From positions 26,215 to 90,214 of the forward strand of contig NZ_QFRK01000012.1 of NCBI RefSeq assembly GCF_003143855.1: DNA of 64,000 nucleotides, in the 5' to 3' direction. This stretch comes from Streptomyces sp. NWU339. Lineage in GTDB: Bacteria > Actinomycetota > Actinomycetes > Streptomycetales > Streptomycetaceae. The notes under the pieces are model-generated. The model did not search any database and was not told the origin of the DNA. It saw only the letters and a list, made by a program, of their open reading frames with translations. Made by a program: the position numbers and the translations under genes. Shown one piece after another: positions 1 to 8,271 of this stretch; the first letter of the stretch is position 1, and each line of letters begins with the position of its first letter.

Positions 1-103
1 GGGTGGTCGGCGCGCGCGCCTCACGCGGGCCCGGCCCGGTCCCGCGTAGACAGGCCCCGGCCGACTCCGACCCACGCAGACCCGCAGACCCGCAGGGGGG
101 CGC

Positions 104-1960
104 ATGCCAGCCACACCCACGTCCACATCTTTGACGTACCGTCCGCGCCGCAGACGCCGTACGAACCGTCTCCTGGTGACCGCCGCCGGTGTGCTCACCG
201 TCGGCGCGCTGGCCGCGGCCACCCTGCCCGCGGAGGCGGCGAGCGCGGGTGAGAGCAAGGGCGGCACGGCGCACGGGCACGGCCACCACACGGGCCACCC
301 GGGCCGCTACCAGGACGTGCAGCTGCTGTCCTTCAACGACCTGCACGGCAACCTGGAGCCCCCGACGGGATCCTCGGGCCGGGTCACCGAACTGCACCCG
401 GACGGTACGACGACGACCGTCGACGCGGGCGGCGTGGAGTACCTCGCCACCCACCTGCGCGAGGCCCGCAAGGGCAACCGCTACTCCGTCACCGCGGCCG
501 GTGGCGACATGGTGGGCGCGTCCCCCCTCATCTCCGGCCTCTTCCACGACGAGCCCACGATCGAGGCGCTGAACAAGCTCGACCTGGACGTCACCTCCGT
601 CGGCAACCACGAGTTCGACGAGGGCGCCAAGGAGTTGGGCCGCCTGCAGAACGGCGGCTGCCACCCCGTCGAGGGCTGCTACACGGACAAGAAGTTCAAG
701 GGCGCCGACTTCCCGTACCTGGCGGCCAACGTCCTGAACGAGAAGACGGGCAAGCCCGTCCTGAAGCCGTACTGGGTGTGGAAGCACAAGGGCGTCAAGG
801 TCGGTTTCATCGGCGTGACGCTGGAGGCCACCCCCGACATCGTCTCGGCGGAGGGCGTGAAGGGCCTGTCCTTCAAGGACGAGGTCGAGACGATCAACAA
901 GTACGCCAAGGAGCTCCAGCGCCAGGGCGTGAAGTCGATCGTGGCCCTGGTGCACGAGGGCGGCTTCCCCGCCTCGTCCTCCTACAACTACGACTGCGAC
1001 TCCCCGGGCGCCGGCGACGGCATCTCCGGCCCGATCGCCGACATCGCCAAGAACGTCTCGCCCCAGGTGGACGCACTGGTCACCGGTCACACCCACGCGG
1101 CGTACGTGTGCACGATCCCGGACCCGGCGGGCAAGCCCCGCATGGTCACCTCGGCCGCGTCCTTCGGCCGCCTCTACACGGACACGACGCTGACGTACGA
1201 CCGTGCGACAGGTGACATCGCCCGTACGGCCGTGAAGTCGGCGAACCACGTGGTGACGCGGGACGTCCCGAAGGCGCCGGACATGACCCGGCTGATCGAC
1301 AAGTGGAACACCCTCGCCGCCCCCATCGGCAACCGGCCGATCGGCTACATCTCCGGTGACATCGTCAAGGACGGCACCATCGAGTCCCCGCTCGGCGACC
1401 TGATCGCCGACGCCCAACTGGCGTACGGCCGGACGCTGGCCCCGGAGACCGACCTGGCCCTGATGAACCCCGGCGGCATCCGCGCTCCCCTCACCTACGC
1501 GGCGAGCGCCGCCGAGGGCGACGGCGTGGTCACCTACGCCGAGGGCTTCACCGTCCAGCCGTTCGCCAACACGGTCAACCTCCAGGACTTCACCGGCGCG
1601 CAGCTGATCCAGGCCCTCAAGGAGCAGGTGAGCGGCGCGAACGAGGCGGCGCCGAAGATCCTCCAGATCTCCGCCGGCCTGACCTACACCCTGGACCTGA
1701 CCAGGACCGGCGCGGACCGGGTGGTCACGGACTCCATCAGGCTGAACGGCTCCGCGATCGACCCGGCCGCCACCTACCGCGTCGCCACGAACAGCTTCCT
1801 CGCGGGCGGCGGCGACGGCTTCCCGACCCTCGGCGAGGGCACGGCCGACCTGGTCGGCGACGACGACCTGACGGCCCTGGAGCAGTACCTGACGGCCAAC
1901 TCCTCCCCCACGACCCCGCTCGCTCCGCCTGCGGCGGACCGCATCACGGTCGTGCAGTAG
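104..1960 (+). CDS. Secreted 5'-nucleotidase / 2',3'-cyclic phosphodiesterase family
   Basis: A 618-residue exported metallophosphoesterase that should hydrolyse extracellular nucleotides. An Arg-rich N-terminus precedes a hydrophobic segment and an AEA-A type cleavage region near residue 46. The metallophosphatase domain shows DLHGN (about residue 79), GGD, GNHEFD (about 166) and GHTHA. The C-terminal 5'-nucleotidase domain shows MNPGGIR and GGGDGFP. All metal-binding motifs are intact and the length is normal for the family. An AGGGGGG ribosome site precedes the ATG. The gene stands alone and ends at a strong hairpin. The twin-Arg-like N-terminus could mean Tat export, but the motif is not canonical. 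Confidence 0.93.
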   Translation: MPATPTSTSLTYRPRRRRRTNRLLVTAAGVLTVGALAAATLPAEAASAGESKGGTAHGHGHHTGHPGRYQDVQLLSFNDLHGNLEPPTGSSGRVTELHPDGTTTTVDAGGVEYLATHLREARKGNRYSVTAAGGDMVGASPLISGLFHDEPTIEALNKLDLDVTSVGNHEFDEGAKELGRLQNGGCHPVEGCYTDKKFKGADFPYLAANVLNEKTGKPVLKPYWVWKHKGVKVGFIGVTLEATPDIVSAEGVKGLSFKDEVETINKYAKELQRQGVKSIVALVHEGGFPASSSYNYDCDSPGAGDGISGPIADIAKNVSPQVDALVTGHTHAAYVCTIPDPAGKPRMVTSAASFGRLYTDTTLTYDRATGDIARTAVKSANHVVTRDVPKAPDMTRLIDKWNTLAAPIGNRPIGYISGDIVKDGTIESPLGDLIADAQLAYGRTLAPETDLALMNPGGIRAPLTYAASAAEGDGVVTYAEGFTVQPFANTVNLQDFTGAQLIQALKEQVSGANEAAPKILQISAGLTYTLDLTRTGADRVVTDSIRLNGSAIDPAATYRVATNSFLAGGGDGFPTLGEGTADLVGDDDLTALEQYLTANSSPTTPLAPPAADRITVVQ

Positions 1961-1978
1961 TCGGCGGACGGCCCTCGG

Positions 1979-2033
1979 GAGGGGCCCGGCACATCCGGCA
2001 GGCCGTACGAGGCCCATGGGTGCCGGGCCCCTC
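1979..2033. terminator. Bidirectional terminator hairpin
   Basis: A perfect 13-bp inverted repeat (arms 1979-1991 and 2021-2033) lies between the convergent nucleotidase and Uma2 genes. It probably serves both strands. Confidence 0.75.
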
Positions 2034-2047
2034 CTCCCCGTTCCGGG

Positions 2048-2713
2048 TCAGGTCCGCTTGGGGCCGGTGATCGCCTCTCCGATCACGAAGCCCGTGGCGG
2101 GGCCCTTCGGGATGTCGACATCGGTTCCGTAGGGGACCCGCACGACGCCCAGCCAGTCGGCCTTGTCGGGCCGTGGTTCGGTGAGGACGGTGACGGTGCC
2201 CTGGGCGTCGTAGTCGTCGATGATCACGTACACGGGAATGCCGGCGCGGGCGTACTCACGGCGCTTCCCGACCCGGTCGCGGTCCTCGTGGCGCTTTCCC
2301 GGAGAGACCACCTCGACCACCAGACGAACCGCCGCCGCATCGACACCGAGCCCGTCCTCGTCCGCATACGGCTCCAGGTCCTCCGGTGCGACGAAGACAT
2401 CGGGGATCCATCCCTTGTGCCGGAAGATGACATTGGCGTCCTGGTACGCCGAGTACTCGCCGTCTCCCAGGAAACGCACCAGCGCGTTGCGCAGCCGGTT
2501 GGCGATCCGGGCATGGGACAGGCGACCGGTGGGCGACACCTCGATGGCTCCCTCGATGATCTCGGCGCGGTAGCCCTCCGGGAGTTCCACAGCCTTCCAT
2601 GCCTGCCACACGACCTCGTCCAGGTCGGGTCCGTTCTCGGTTTCGTTCTCCAGCCCGGCCGCGGTCCTGATCTCCGACATGGTCTCGGGCCTCTCGTGCG
2701 CAAGAGTGGTCAT
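2048..2713 (-). CDS. Uma2 family (DUF820) PD-(D/E)XK nuclease-like protein
   Basis: The 221-residue product is a Uma2/DUF820 protein, a family with a restriction-endonuclease fold and poorly known function, abundant in Streptomyces and cyanobacteria. The core shows the usual order: LPEGYRAEIIEG, SPTGRLSHARI, the PDVFVAPED strand, VVEVVSP and a following KR-EYARAGIP helix, which together carry the D...ExK-like residues. GAGGAGG upstream supports the ATG at 2713. It is a single gene convergent with the nucleotidase. Confidence 0.85.
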   Translation of the reverse strand: MTTLAHERPETMSEIRTAAGLENETENGPDLDEVVWQAWKAVELPEGYRAEIIEGAIEVSPTGRLSHARIANRLRNALVRFLGDGEYSAYQDANVIFRHKGWIPDVFVAPEDLEPYADEDGLGVDAAAVRLVVEVVSPGKRHEDRDRVGKRREYARAGIPVYVIIDDYDAQGTVTVLTEPRPDKADWLGVVRVPYGTDVDIPKGPATGFVIGEAITGPKRT

Positions 2714-2879
2714 GGTGGCGTCACCTCCTCAAGTGTGGGCTGGGCGTGCTCAGGGCACAAGCAACGCGATCACGGTAGGCGCGGCGGTACGGCTGACCAG
2801 GAAAACGGCTCCGGCTCACTCGATCGGATGAGGAAGACGCCCGGCCGGGCCGACCGTGCGCACGCCCGGCGCGTGCCCG

Positions 2880-3080
2880 TCACGTCGAGGCGGTGTCTCC
2901 CGCTCCGGGCCACACGACCGCCTGCGCGACGATCACCCGGTCGCCGTTGAACGTGACCGACGGCCCTTCGTGGAGTCGGTAACCCATCGCCAGGGCCTCG
3001 CTCACACGACGGCAGAACGCCACGTCGTCAGGACCGGTCAGCACGCGGTAGACAGGCAGGCCGTTCGGGGGTGTCTTCAT
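2880..3080 (-). CDS. DUF1737 domain small protein
   Basis: The 66-residue protein matches the DUF1737 pattern: LPVYRVLTGPDD near the start, a helix with FCRRVSEAL, then GYRLHEGP and a terminal VIVAQAVVWP strand. Function is unknown; the family consists of short stand-alone cytoplasmic proteins. It lies directly downstream of the RelE-like gene on the same strand and could be co-transcribed, although there is no overlap. Confidence 0.75.
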   Translation of the reverse strand: MKTPPNGLPVYRVLTGPDDVAFCRRVSEALAMGYRLHEGPSVTFNGDRVIVAQAVVWPGAGDTAST

Positions 3081-3110
3081 GATCCCAGCGTGTCACACGC
3101 GTCCTCGGTG

Positions 3111-3350
3111 TCAGAGGGCCACGAGGTCGATGACGTTGATGACGACGTGGCGGTTGGACACGACGTAGGTGACGAAGCCGCCCTGGAAGCCCGCGGACCA
3201 GCTGTTGTCACGGTTGCTGAGCGCCGGCGGACCGAACGGGTTGAGGGTGAGCAGCTTCTCGAGGTTCTCGAGCGACGTCCGTTGGGATTCCGGTAACGCG
3301 GCCTTTCGCGCCGCCGCGCGGTCCACGTACCGGATGGAGTATGCGCTCAC
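3111..3350 (-). CDS. RelE/ParE-like toxin-type protein
   Basis: The 79-residue basic N-terminus (YVDRAAARKAALPESQR) followed by two C-terminal beta strands (FVTYVVSNRHVVINVIDL) resembles the compact RelE/ParE ribonuclease fold. The GTG start overlaps the upstream gene's TGA (GTGA at 3347-3350), so translation is coupled. Gene order (DUF6247 first, RelE-like second) is a common Streptomyces arrangement. Toxin activity is inferred from family and context; catalytic residues cannot be assigned with confidence. Confidence 0.7.
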   Translation of the reverse strand: MSAYSIRYVDRAAARKAALPESQRTSLENLEKLLTLNPFGPPALSNRDNSWSAGFQGGFVTYVVSNRHVVINVIDLVAL

Positions 3351-3673
3351 CGGCGTCCGCCCGCCTCGACGGGTCGGCCGGCCGCGTCATAGCCGTGGCC
3401 CTGCGCGTCGCGGAACACGAGGCCGTCGGTGTCGTCCTCCGTCATGCGCTTGACGGTCTGTTCGACGTCGTCGAGGTAGCCCGGTGTGGCGCAGGCGCAG
3501 GCGAAGGGGAACCACTTGTCGACCACGGCGTCGAGCGCCGACTGGTCGAAGTCGGCGGCGGCGCTCAGCCACTCCTGCTCGAAGGCCTGCAACCAGTCCC
3601 GGCGCCGTTGCAGGGCCGCTCGGATCGCTTCGGGTGTCCTTTCGCAGGAGTTCGGATCCACCTCGTGGGCCAT
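3347..3673 (-). CDS. DUF6247 family protein, probable antitoxin partner
   Basis: A 108-residue acidic helical protein of the DUF6247 type, with RTPEAIRAAL near the N-terminus and a long helix (AFEQEWLSAAADFDQSALDAVV) typical of proteins encoded just before RelE-like genes. A longer in-frame reading exists upstream, but the ATG at 3673 has a GAGGAG site about 7 nt away and begins at MAHEVDP. It shares a 4-nt overlap with the toxin-like gene, suggesting one operon with autoregulation. Confidence 0.72.
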   Translation of the reverse strand: MAHEVDPNSCERTPEAIRAALQRRRDWLQAFEQEWLSAAADFDQSALDAVVDKWFPFACACATPGYLDDVEQTVKRMTEDDTDGLVFRDAQGHGYDAAGRPVEAGGRR

Positions 3674-3765
3674 GGTCGGCTCCTCATCTCCGGCCGGGGT
3701 GTGACGTGGGGGCCGGAGGTCCACGGTAGAACGCGGGAGATACCGGACGGGGGTGGTTGGGTGTG

Positions 3766-3950
3766 TCACCTGCCACCACCCGCCCCGATGCGTTCCCCCC
3801 GGCTGACCGCGACCCGCAGGACGTCGTCCAGGGACTCCGTCGCCCCGGTGAGCGCGAAGCGCACCGCCCGCTCACCGGCCTTCAGGTCGCCGAGCACGGC
3901 CCTGGCACCCGCGAGCACCTGCTCACCCGAGTCCAACTGGGCCGCCTCGA
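3766..3950 (-). other. Possible gene fragment, unidentified
   Basis: On the minus strand this stretch reads as a natural-looking peptide (SGEQVLAGARAVLGDLKAGERAV, then TESLDDVLRVAVSRGE) running into a stop at 3766. Its upstream part continues into sequence that is better explained as an Imm49 remnant on the opposite strand. It may be the C-terminal end of a decayed gene, or chance. No family was recognised. Confidence 0.2.
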
Positions 3951-4262
3951 TAGGTCGACGAACGCCTCGATGCGGCGCTACGACTGAACGCCCTCGGCAC
4001 CCTGACGCCGGACCAGCGACTGCTGCGCGTGCTCCTGGAGGACAACCAGTCAGCCTTCGAACAGGCTCTGGCGCATCGTCTGGCCCAGCACCGGGAGAGC
4101 GCACCGCCCGATGCGGCGCTCCGCAGCCTGCTTCCGCAGAAGATCATCGCCCTGGCCGCACTGGCAGTCCAGGTACACGGCTGGGACTTGCGCGTCCGGT
4201 CCGCCTACCTGCCGCCCGCCTTGCTCAATGCCCCGGAAGGCGCTCCGTCAGTCAGTAGGTGA
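3951..4262 (+). pseudogene. Imm49-type immunity protein, C-terminal remnant
   Basis: The plus frame from the in-frame TAG at 3951 to the stop at 4262 reads ERLDAALRLNALGTLTPDQR, then a LEDNQSAFEQAL segment, then KIIALAALAVQVHGWDL and YLPPALLNAPEGAP. This is the C-terminal half of Imm49 proteins, which protect against polymorphic toxins. The N-terminal half is absent: a stop lies right upstream, and the preceding sequence reads better on the other strand. A GTG at 4029 could start a short product, but a functional immunity protein is unlikely. Confidence 0.6.
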
Positions 4263-4298
4263 ATCCGCGTCCCGACCCCGTTCGGGCGGAGGTTCCGG

Positions 4299-4451
4299 GT
4301 GGGACTTCGACCGCCGGCCGGCTCGCTTGTCCCGCTTGCGCGGTTGTCGCTCGGGGTGCGTGATACGGACGCCGACGCGTGGGGCCTGTTCCGCGAACTC
4401 TCGCGGTGTCCGAGCCCGGCGGAGCGGGAAGAGGGCCCCGCGAAGCCGTGA
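4299..4451 (+). CDS. Possible small ORF or gene remnant
   Basis: A GTG at 4299 follows a GGAGG site and opens a 50-codon frame with natural composition (GVRDTDADAWGLFREL, then a charged tail ending EEGPAKP). It could be a tiny gene or the C-terminal remnant of a decayed one in this degenerate 3.8-4.5 kb stretch. No family was recognised. Confidence 0.22.
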   Translation: MGLRPPAGSLVPLARLSLGVRDTDADAWGLFRELSRCPSPAEREEGPAKP

Positions 4452-4476
4452 CCGCCCGGCTCGCGGCCTTGTCCCG

Positions 4477-5931
4477 TCACGGCACCTCGGGTGGTGGGGT
4501 GGGGGCGCCGGGGAGGCGGATCGTGGCGGTCGTGCCGCCGCCGTCCGCGCGGGTCAGGGTGACCTCGCCGCCCGCCTGCTGGACCGTGCGGGCCACGATG
4601 GACAGACCGAGGCCCGAGCCGGGGAGGGCGCGGGCGGTGGGGGAGCGCCAGAAGCGGTCGAAGACGTAGGGGAGTTCGTCGGCGGCGATGCCGGGGCCGT
4701 GGTCGCGGACGCTGAGGACGCCGTCGGTGAGCCGTACGTCGATCGTGGCGCCCTCCGGGCTGAACTTCACCGCGTTGTCCAGGATGTTGACCAGGGCCCG
4801 CTCCAGCGCGGAGGGCTCCGCGCGTACGTACCAGGGCCGGAGGTCTGCCGTGATGGTCAGCTCCGGGCCGCGCAGCCGGGCGCGGCGCAGCGCCGACTCC
4901 ACGACGTCCTGCCAGGCGACGATCTGTGCACGGCCCTCGTGCTGGCCGGTGTCCGGCCGGGACAGCTCCTGCAGGTCGCCGATGAGCGCCGCCAGTTCCG
5001 TCATCTGCGCCTTGACCGAGGCGAGCAGCGCCTTGCGGTCCTCGGCGGGGAGCGGGCGGCCCGTCTCCTCGCTGCGGGTGAGGAGTTCGATGTTGGTACG
5101 GAGGGAGGTGAGCGGGGTGCGCAGCTCGTGGCCGGCGTCCGCGATGAGCTGCTGCTGCAGGTCGCGGGAGCTGGCCAGGGCGGACGTCATCGAGTTGAAG
5201 GAGCGGGAGAGGCGGGCGACCTCGTCCTCGGAGTCGTCCTCCACGGGGATGCGGACGCCCAGGTCCTCGGTGCGCGCCACGTGCTCCACGGCCTCGGTGA
5301 GCTTGTCGACGGGACGCAGACCGGCGCGGGCGACCGCGAGCCCCGCCGCGGCCGCGCCGAGCACTCCGACGCCGGAGACGAGGAGCAGTATCAGCGCGAG
5401 GTCGTTGAGCGTCGACTGGGTGCTGTCGAGAGGAACGGCGGCGACATAGGCGTAGTCATTGGCCGTGCCCCGGCCCAGGGGGATCTTGACGGTGACCGCG
5501 GTGGTCAGCACGCGTACCTGGTCACCGTTGCTGTCGACGCCGTTGCGGAACCGTGCGGAGTCGGGGTCCGGGTTCTTCGCCACGTCCTTGTCGCCGCCGG
5601 TGACCTTGACCGCGGCCGAGGCGAAAGGCAGCAGGCAAACGGTGCCGTCCGTTCTCACCAACTGGCCGTAACTCCCGCTCTGCGGGCCGATGGCGTCCGT
5701 CCACGAAGGTGTCTGGCTACAGGTGTCGACGATTCTGTCGAGCTGGTTCTTGTCCAACGCGACGACCGACGACTGCAGGTCGCCGTCGAGCTCCGCGTAC
5801 AGCTTCCCCTGCACGATGAACCAGCACGTCACCGACACCGCCGCCACCGCGAACGCCACCGCCGCCGCCACCAGCAGCGACAGCCGCGCCCGGATGGGCA
5901 GCGCGCGGAACCGGCGGGCCAGAGCCGTCAC
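4477..5931 (-). CDS. MprB/CseC-like sensor histidine kinase
   Basis: The 484-residue membrane kinase has one N-terminal transmembrane helix, a periplasmic-type sensor of about 120 residues, a second transmembrane helix (LALILLLVSGVGVLGAAAAG), a HAMP domain, HisKA with HELRTPLTSLR (phospho-His) and a HATPase with N, G1 (DHGPGIA) and G2 (GSGLGLSI) boxes. Its ATG overlaps the response-regulator stop by 4 nt. The neighbouring PDZ-less HtrA-type protease recalls mycobacterial MprAB-PepD, suggesting an envelope or protein-folding stress signal. That role is inferred from context. Confidence 0.92.
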   Translation of the reverse strand: MTALARRFRALPIRARLSLLVAAAVAFAVAAVSVTCWFIVQGKLYAELDGDLQSSVVALDKNQLDRIVDTCSQTPSWTDAIGPQSGSYGQLVRTDGTVCLLPFASAAVKVTGGDKDVAKNPDPDSARFRNGVDSNGDQVRVLTTAVTVKIPLGRGTANDYAYVAAVPLDSTQSTLNDLALILLLVSGVGVLGAAAAGLAVARAGLRPVDKLTEAVEHVARTEDLGVRIPVEDDSEDEVARLSRSFNSMTSALASSRDLQQQLIADAGHELRTPLTSLRTNIELLTRSEETGRPLPAEDRKALLASVKAQMTELAALIGDLQELSRPDTGQHEGRAQIVAWQDVVESALRRARLRGPELTITADLRPWYVRAEPSALERALVNILDNAVKFSPEGATIDVRLTDGVLSVRDHGPGIAADELPYVFDRFWRSPTARALPGSGLGLSIVARTVQQAGGEVTLTRADGGGTTATIRLPGAPTPPPEVP

Positions 5932-6668
5932 TCCGCGCCGTCCTGCCGCAGGGCGTAGCCGACGCCCCGCACCGTGTGCACCAGGCGCGGTTCGCCGCCG
6001 GCCTCGGTCTTGCGGCGCAGGTACATGACGTACACGTCGAGGGAGTTCGACGACGGCTCGAAGTCGAAACCCCAGACCGCCTTCAGGATCTGCTCACGCG
6101 TGAGCACCTGGCGCGGGTGCGCCATGAACATCTCCAGCAGCGTGAACTCCGTACGGGTCAGCTCCACCCGTCGCGTGCCCCGCGTCACCTCGCGGGTCGC
6201 CAGGTCCATGCGCAGGTCGGCGAAGGCCAGGACGTCGTTCTCCTCCGCGGCGCCGGCCACGGCCGCGGCGTACGAGCTGCGGCGCAGCAGCGCGCGGATA
6301 CGGGCGAACAGCTCGTCCAGCTCGAACGGCTTGACCAGGTAGTCGTCCGCCCCGGCGTCCAGCCCGGTCACCCGGTCGCCGACCGTGTCCCGGGCGGTCA
6401 GCATCAGGATGGGGGTGGTGTCGCCGGTGGCCCGGATGCGGCGGGCGGCGGTCAGGCCGTCCATCCGGGGCATCTGGATGTCGAGGACGACCAGGTCGGG
6501 CCGGTGGGCCGCGGCTTTCTCCAGGGCGTCCGCACCGTCGACGGCGACCTCGGTGCCGTATCCCTCGAAGGCCAGGCTGCGCTGGAGCGCTTCGCGCACC
6601 GCCGGCTCGTCGTCGACGATCAGGATGCGCTGGGGGTCGCGGTCACGGTCGCCGTCTGCGGGGCTCAT
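5928..6668 (-). CDS. OmpR/PhoB-class response regulator, MprA-like
   Basis: The 246-residue regulator has a receiver domain with the acidic pair in IVDDEP, the phospho-acceptor Asp in LVVLDIQMP, and the switch Thr and Lys (MLTARD, VKPF). A winged-helix DNA-binding domain follows (TRTEFTLLEMF through VRGVGYAL). It overlaps the kinase gene by 4 nt, so both are one operon. It probably controls the protease upstream on the same strand, as MprA does for pepD in mycobacteria; that link is inference. Confidence 0.93.
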   Translation of the reverse strand: MSPADGDRDRDPQRILIVDDEPAVREALQRSLAFEGYGTEVAVDGADALEKAAAHRPDLVVLDIQMPRMDGLTAARRIRATGDTTPILMLTARDTVGDRVTGLDAGADDYLVKPFELDELFARIRALLRRSSYAAAVAGAAEENDVLAFADLRMDLATREVTRGTRRVELTRTEFTLLEMFMAHPRQVLTREQILKAVWGFDFEPSSNSLDVYVMYLRRKTEAGGEPRLVHTVRGVGYALRQDGAE

Positions 6669-6816
6669 GGGGTCGGGGTTCCTCTGGTCTGCCGGGGTGT
6701 CGGGCCGGCGGTGTGTCGGGCTGCTGGTCTGCTGGACTGGGGGGAACGCGGGGCTGGGAGCTCGAACTCTCAGGATCCCAGGCTCGCACGAGTGCCCGGG
6801 GCGCGTGCGCCGCGGA

Positions 6817-7017
6817 TCAGCCGCGCGCGGTGCGGCGGTGTCCGTGCCCGTTGGCAGTCCTGCGGCGGGTCGTGGCCGGGGCGACCTCCGGCTCCGGGGC
6901 CCGCCGTACCGGGGTGGGCAGCTCGGCCGCGACCTCCAGCGCGAGGGCGAGACCGGCCGGGTCGGCGCCGGGGACCTCGTGGGTGACCCGCTTGATCTGC
7001 TTGGCCTGTGTGATCAT
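6817..7017 (-). CDS. Small conserved-looking protein, unknown
   Basis: The 66-residue product begins MITQAKQIKRVTHEVPGADP, has a short Ala/Leu helix (AGLALALEVAAELP) and a basic Arg/His-rich tail (TTRRRTANGHGHRR). GAGGAG stands 6 nt before the ATG. It lies between the protease and the response regulator on the same strand and may belong to that transcript. There is no signal peptide or membrane segment, and the family is not recognised. Confidence 0.5.
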   Translation of the reverse strand: MITQAKQIKRVTHEVPGADPAGLALALEVAAELPTPVRRAPEPEVAPATTRRRTANGHGHRRTARG

Positions 7018-7086
7018 TTCGGGCTCCTCGGGTGGGAACCGAATCGGATCGGTGCGTACCGCGTGCGGCGGTGGTTCGCGGCGCCG

Positions 7087-8118
7087 TCAGTTCATGGCGC
7101 CGGACCGCAGGGCCGGGAGGTCCGCCTTGACCGTGTTGACCGGGATGGCGAAGCCCAGGCCCACGCTGCCGGCGTCGGACGAGGAGGAGCCGCTGCCGCT
7201 CGGCGCGTACATCGCGGAGTTGATGCCGATGATGGCGCCGTTCATGTCGATCAGCGCGCCGCCGGAGTTCCCGGGGTTCAGGGACGCGTCGGTCTGGATC
7301 GCCTTGTACGTCGTCGTGGACCCGCCGGTGTCGCCGTTGAACTGCTGCCCGCCGAACCCGAAGGGCCAGCCGCCCTGCTGTCCCTGCTGTTGCTGACCCT
7401 GGCTCCCGTCGGTGGAGACGGTCACGTCACGGTTGAGCGCCGAGACGATGCCGCTGGTGACGGTGCCGGTCAGGCCCTCGGGGGAGCCGATCGCCACGAC
7501 CTCGTCGCCGACCTGTACGCGGTCGGAGTCGCCGAGGGTGGCCGGTTTCAGGTTCGAGGCGTCGTTCAGCTTGATCAGCGCGAGGTCCTTCGAGCTCTCC
7601 GTGCCGACGAGGTCCGCGGTGTACGTCGTGCCGTCGCTGGTCCGCACCTTGATCGAGGAGGCACCGGCGACGACGTGGTTGTTGGTGATGATCTCGCCGT
7701 CCTTGGTGATGATCACACCGGAGCCGGTGGACGATCCGGCGTTGGAGGTGGCGTTGATCTCGACGATGCTCGGGCTGACCGTCTTGGCGACGCCGGAGAC
7801 CGTGCCCTTCTGACCGGTCGGCACCACGGGGGCGCTGCTCGCGCTCGACGAGGCGACGGTGCCGTTGCCGGTCAGCTCCTGGATGCCGTAGGCGGTGGCG
7901 CCGCCCACGGCCGCCGCCACGATCGCCACGGCGGCGAGCAGGGCGGCCGGGCCCCGGTTCCTCTTCCGGCGGGGTCCGGCGGTGCCGGCGGCGACCGGAT
8001 GCCCCGGCGCGAACACCGGCGGGGGCGGCCACTCGGGGTTCACCGAGGAGGAGGAGTGCTGCGGGCCGCTCGCGTGCGGGTTCTCGTGCTCGCCGCTGCG
8101 GCGAGAGGATTCGGTCAT
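7087..8118 (-). CDS. Membrane-anchored HtrA/DegP-like serine protease lacking PDZ
   Basis: The 343-residue protein has a Pro-rich cytoplasmic N-terminus, one transmembrane helix (LLAAVAIVAAAVGGATAYGI) and an extracellular trypsin-like domain. The triad is visible: His in TNNHVVAGA, Asp in SKDLALIKL and Ser in NPGNSGGAL. A Gln/Gly-rich loop precedes the Ser region. The chain stops about 45 residues after the Ser motif, so the PDZ domain common in this family is missing. The start at 8118 (MTESSRR) has GGGAGG upstream; a longer frame to 8184 lacks one. It is probably controlled by the adjacent MprAB-like pair. Confidence 0.88.
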   Translation of the reverse strand: MTESSRRSGEHENPHASGPQHSSSSVNPEWPPPPVFAPGHPVAAGTAGPRRKRNRGPAALLAAVAIVAAAVGGATAYGIQELTGNGTVASSSASSAPVVPTGQKGTVSGVAKTVSPSIVEINATSNAGSSTGSGVIITKDGEIITNNHVVAGASSIKVRTSDGTTYTADLVGTESSKDLALIKLNDASNLKPATLGDSDRVQVGDEVVAIGSPEGLTGTVTSGIVSALNRDVTVSTDGSQGQQQQGQQGGWPFGFGGQQFNGDTGGSTTTYKAIQTDASLNPGNSGGALIDMNGAIIGINSAMYAPSGSGSSSSDAGSVGLGFAIPVNTVKADLPALRSGAMN

Positions 8119-8193
8119 GTCAACGAGCCTCCCGTCCGACCATGAGAGCACCCTGAGTGCCCGCTGAGAAGTCCGACAGAACATCGTATGCCC

Positions 8194-8207
8194 GATATAA
8201 AGATATC
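8194..8207. repeat. Short inverted repeat in the protease promoter region
   Basis: GATAT-N4-ATATC, an AT-rich palindrome in otherwise GC-rich sequence, lies between the LacI stop and the protease start. It is a candidate operator or -10-like element, with weak support. Confidence 0.3.
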
Positions 8208-8271
8208 CCCGGCGGCCCGGTCAGTGGCCCAGTCGCCGGCCCGGGCAGTGGTCCAGTCGGCGGTCCGACCG

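Noticed and set aside
4111..5958. Long plus-strand frame opposite the sensor kinase
   Set aside because: Composition is Arg/Gly/Ala-rich without domains; it is the mirror of the kinase gene's GC3 pattern.
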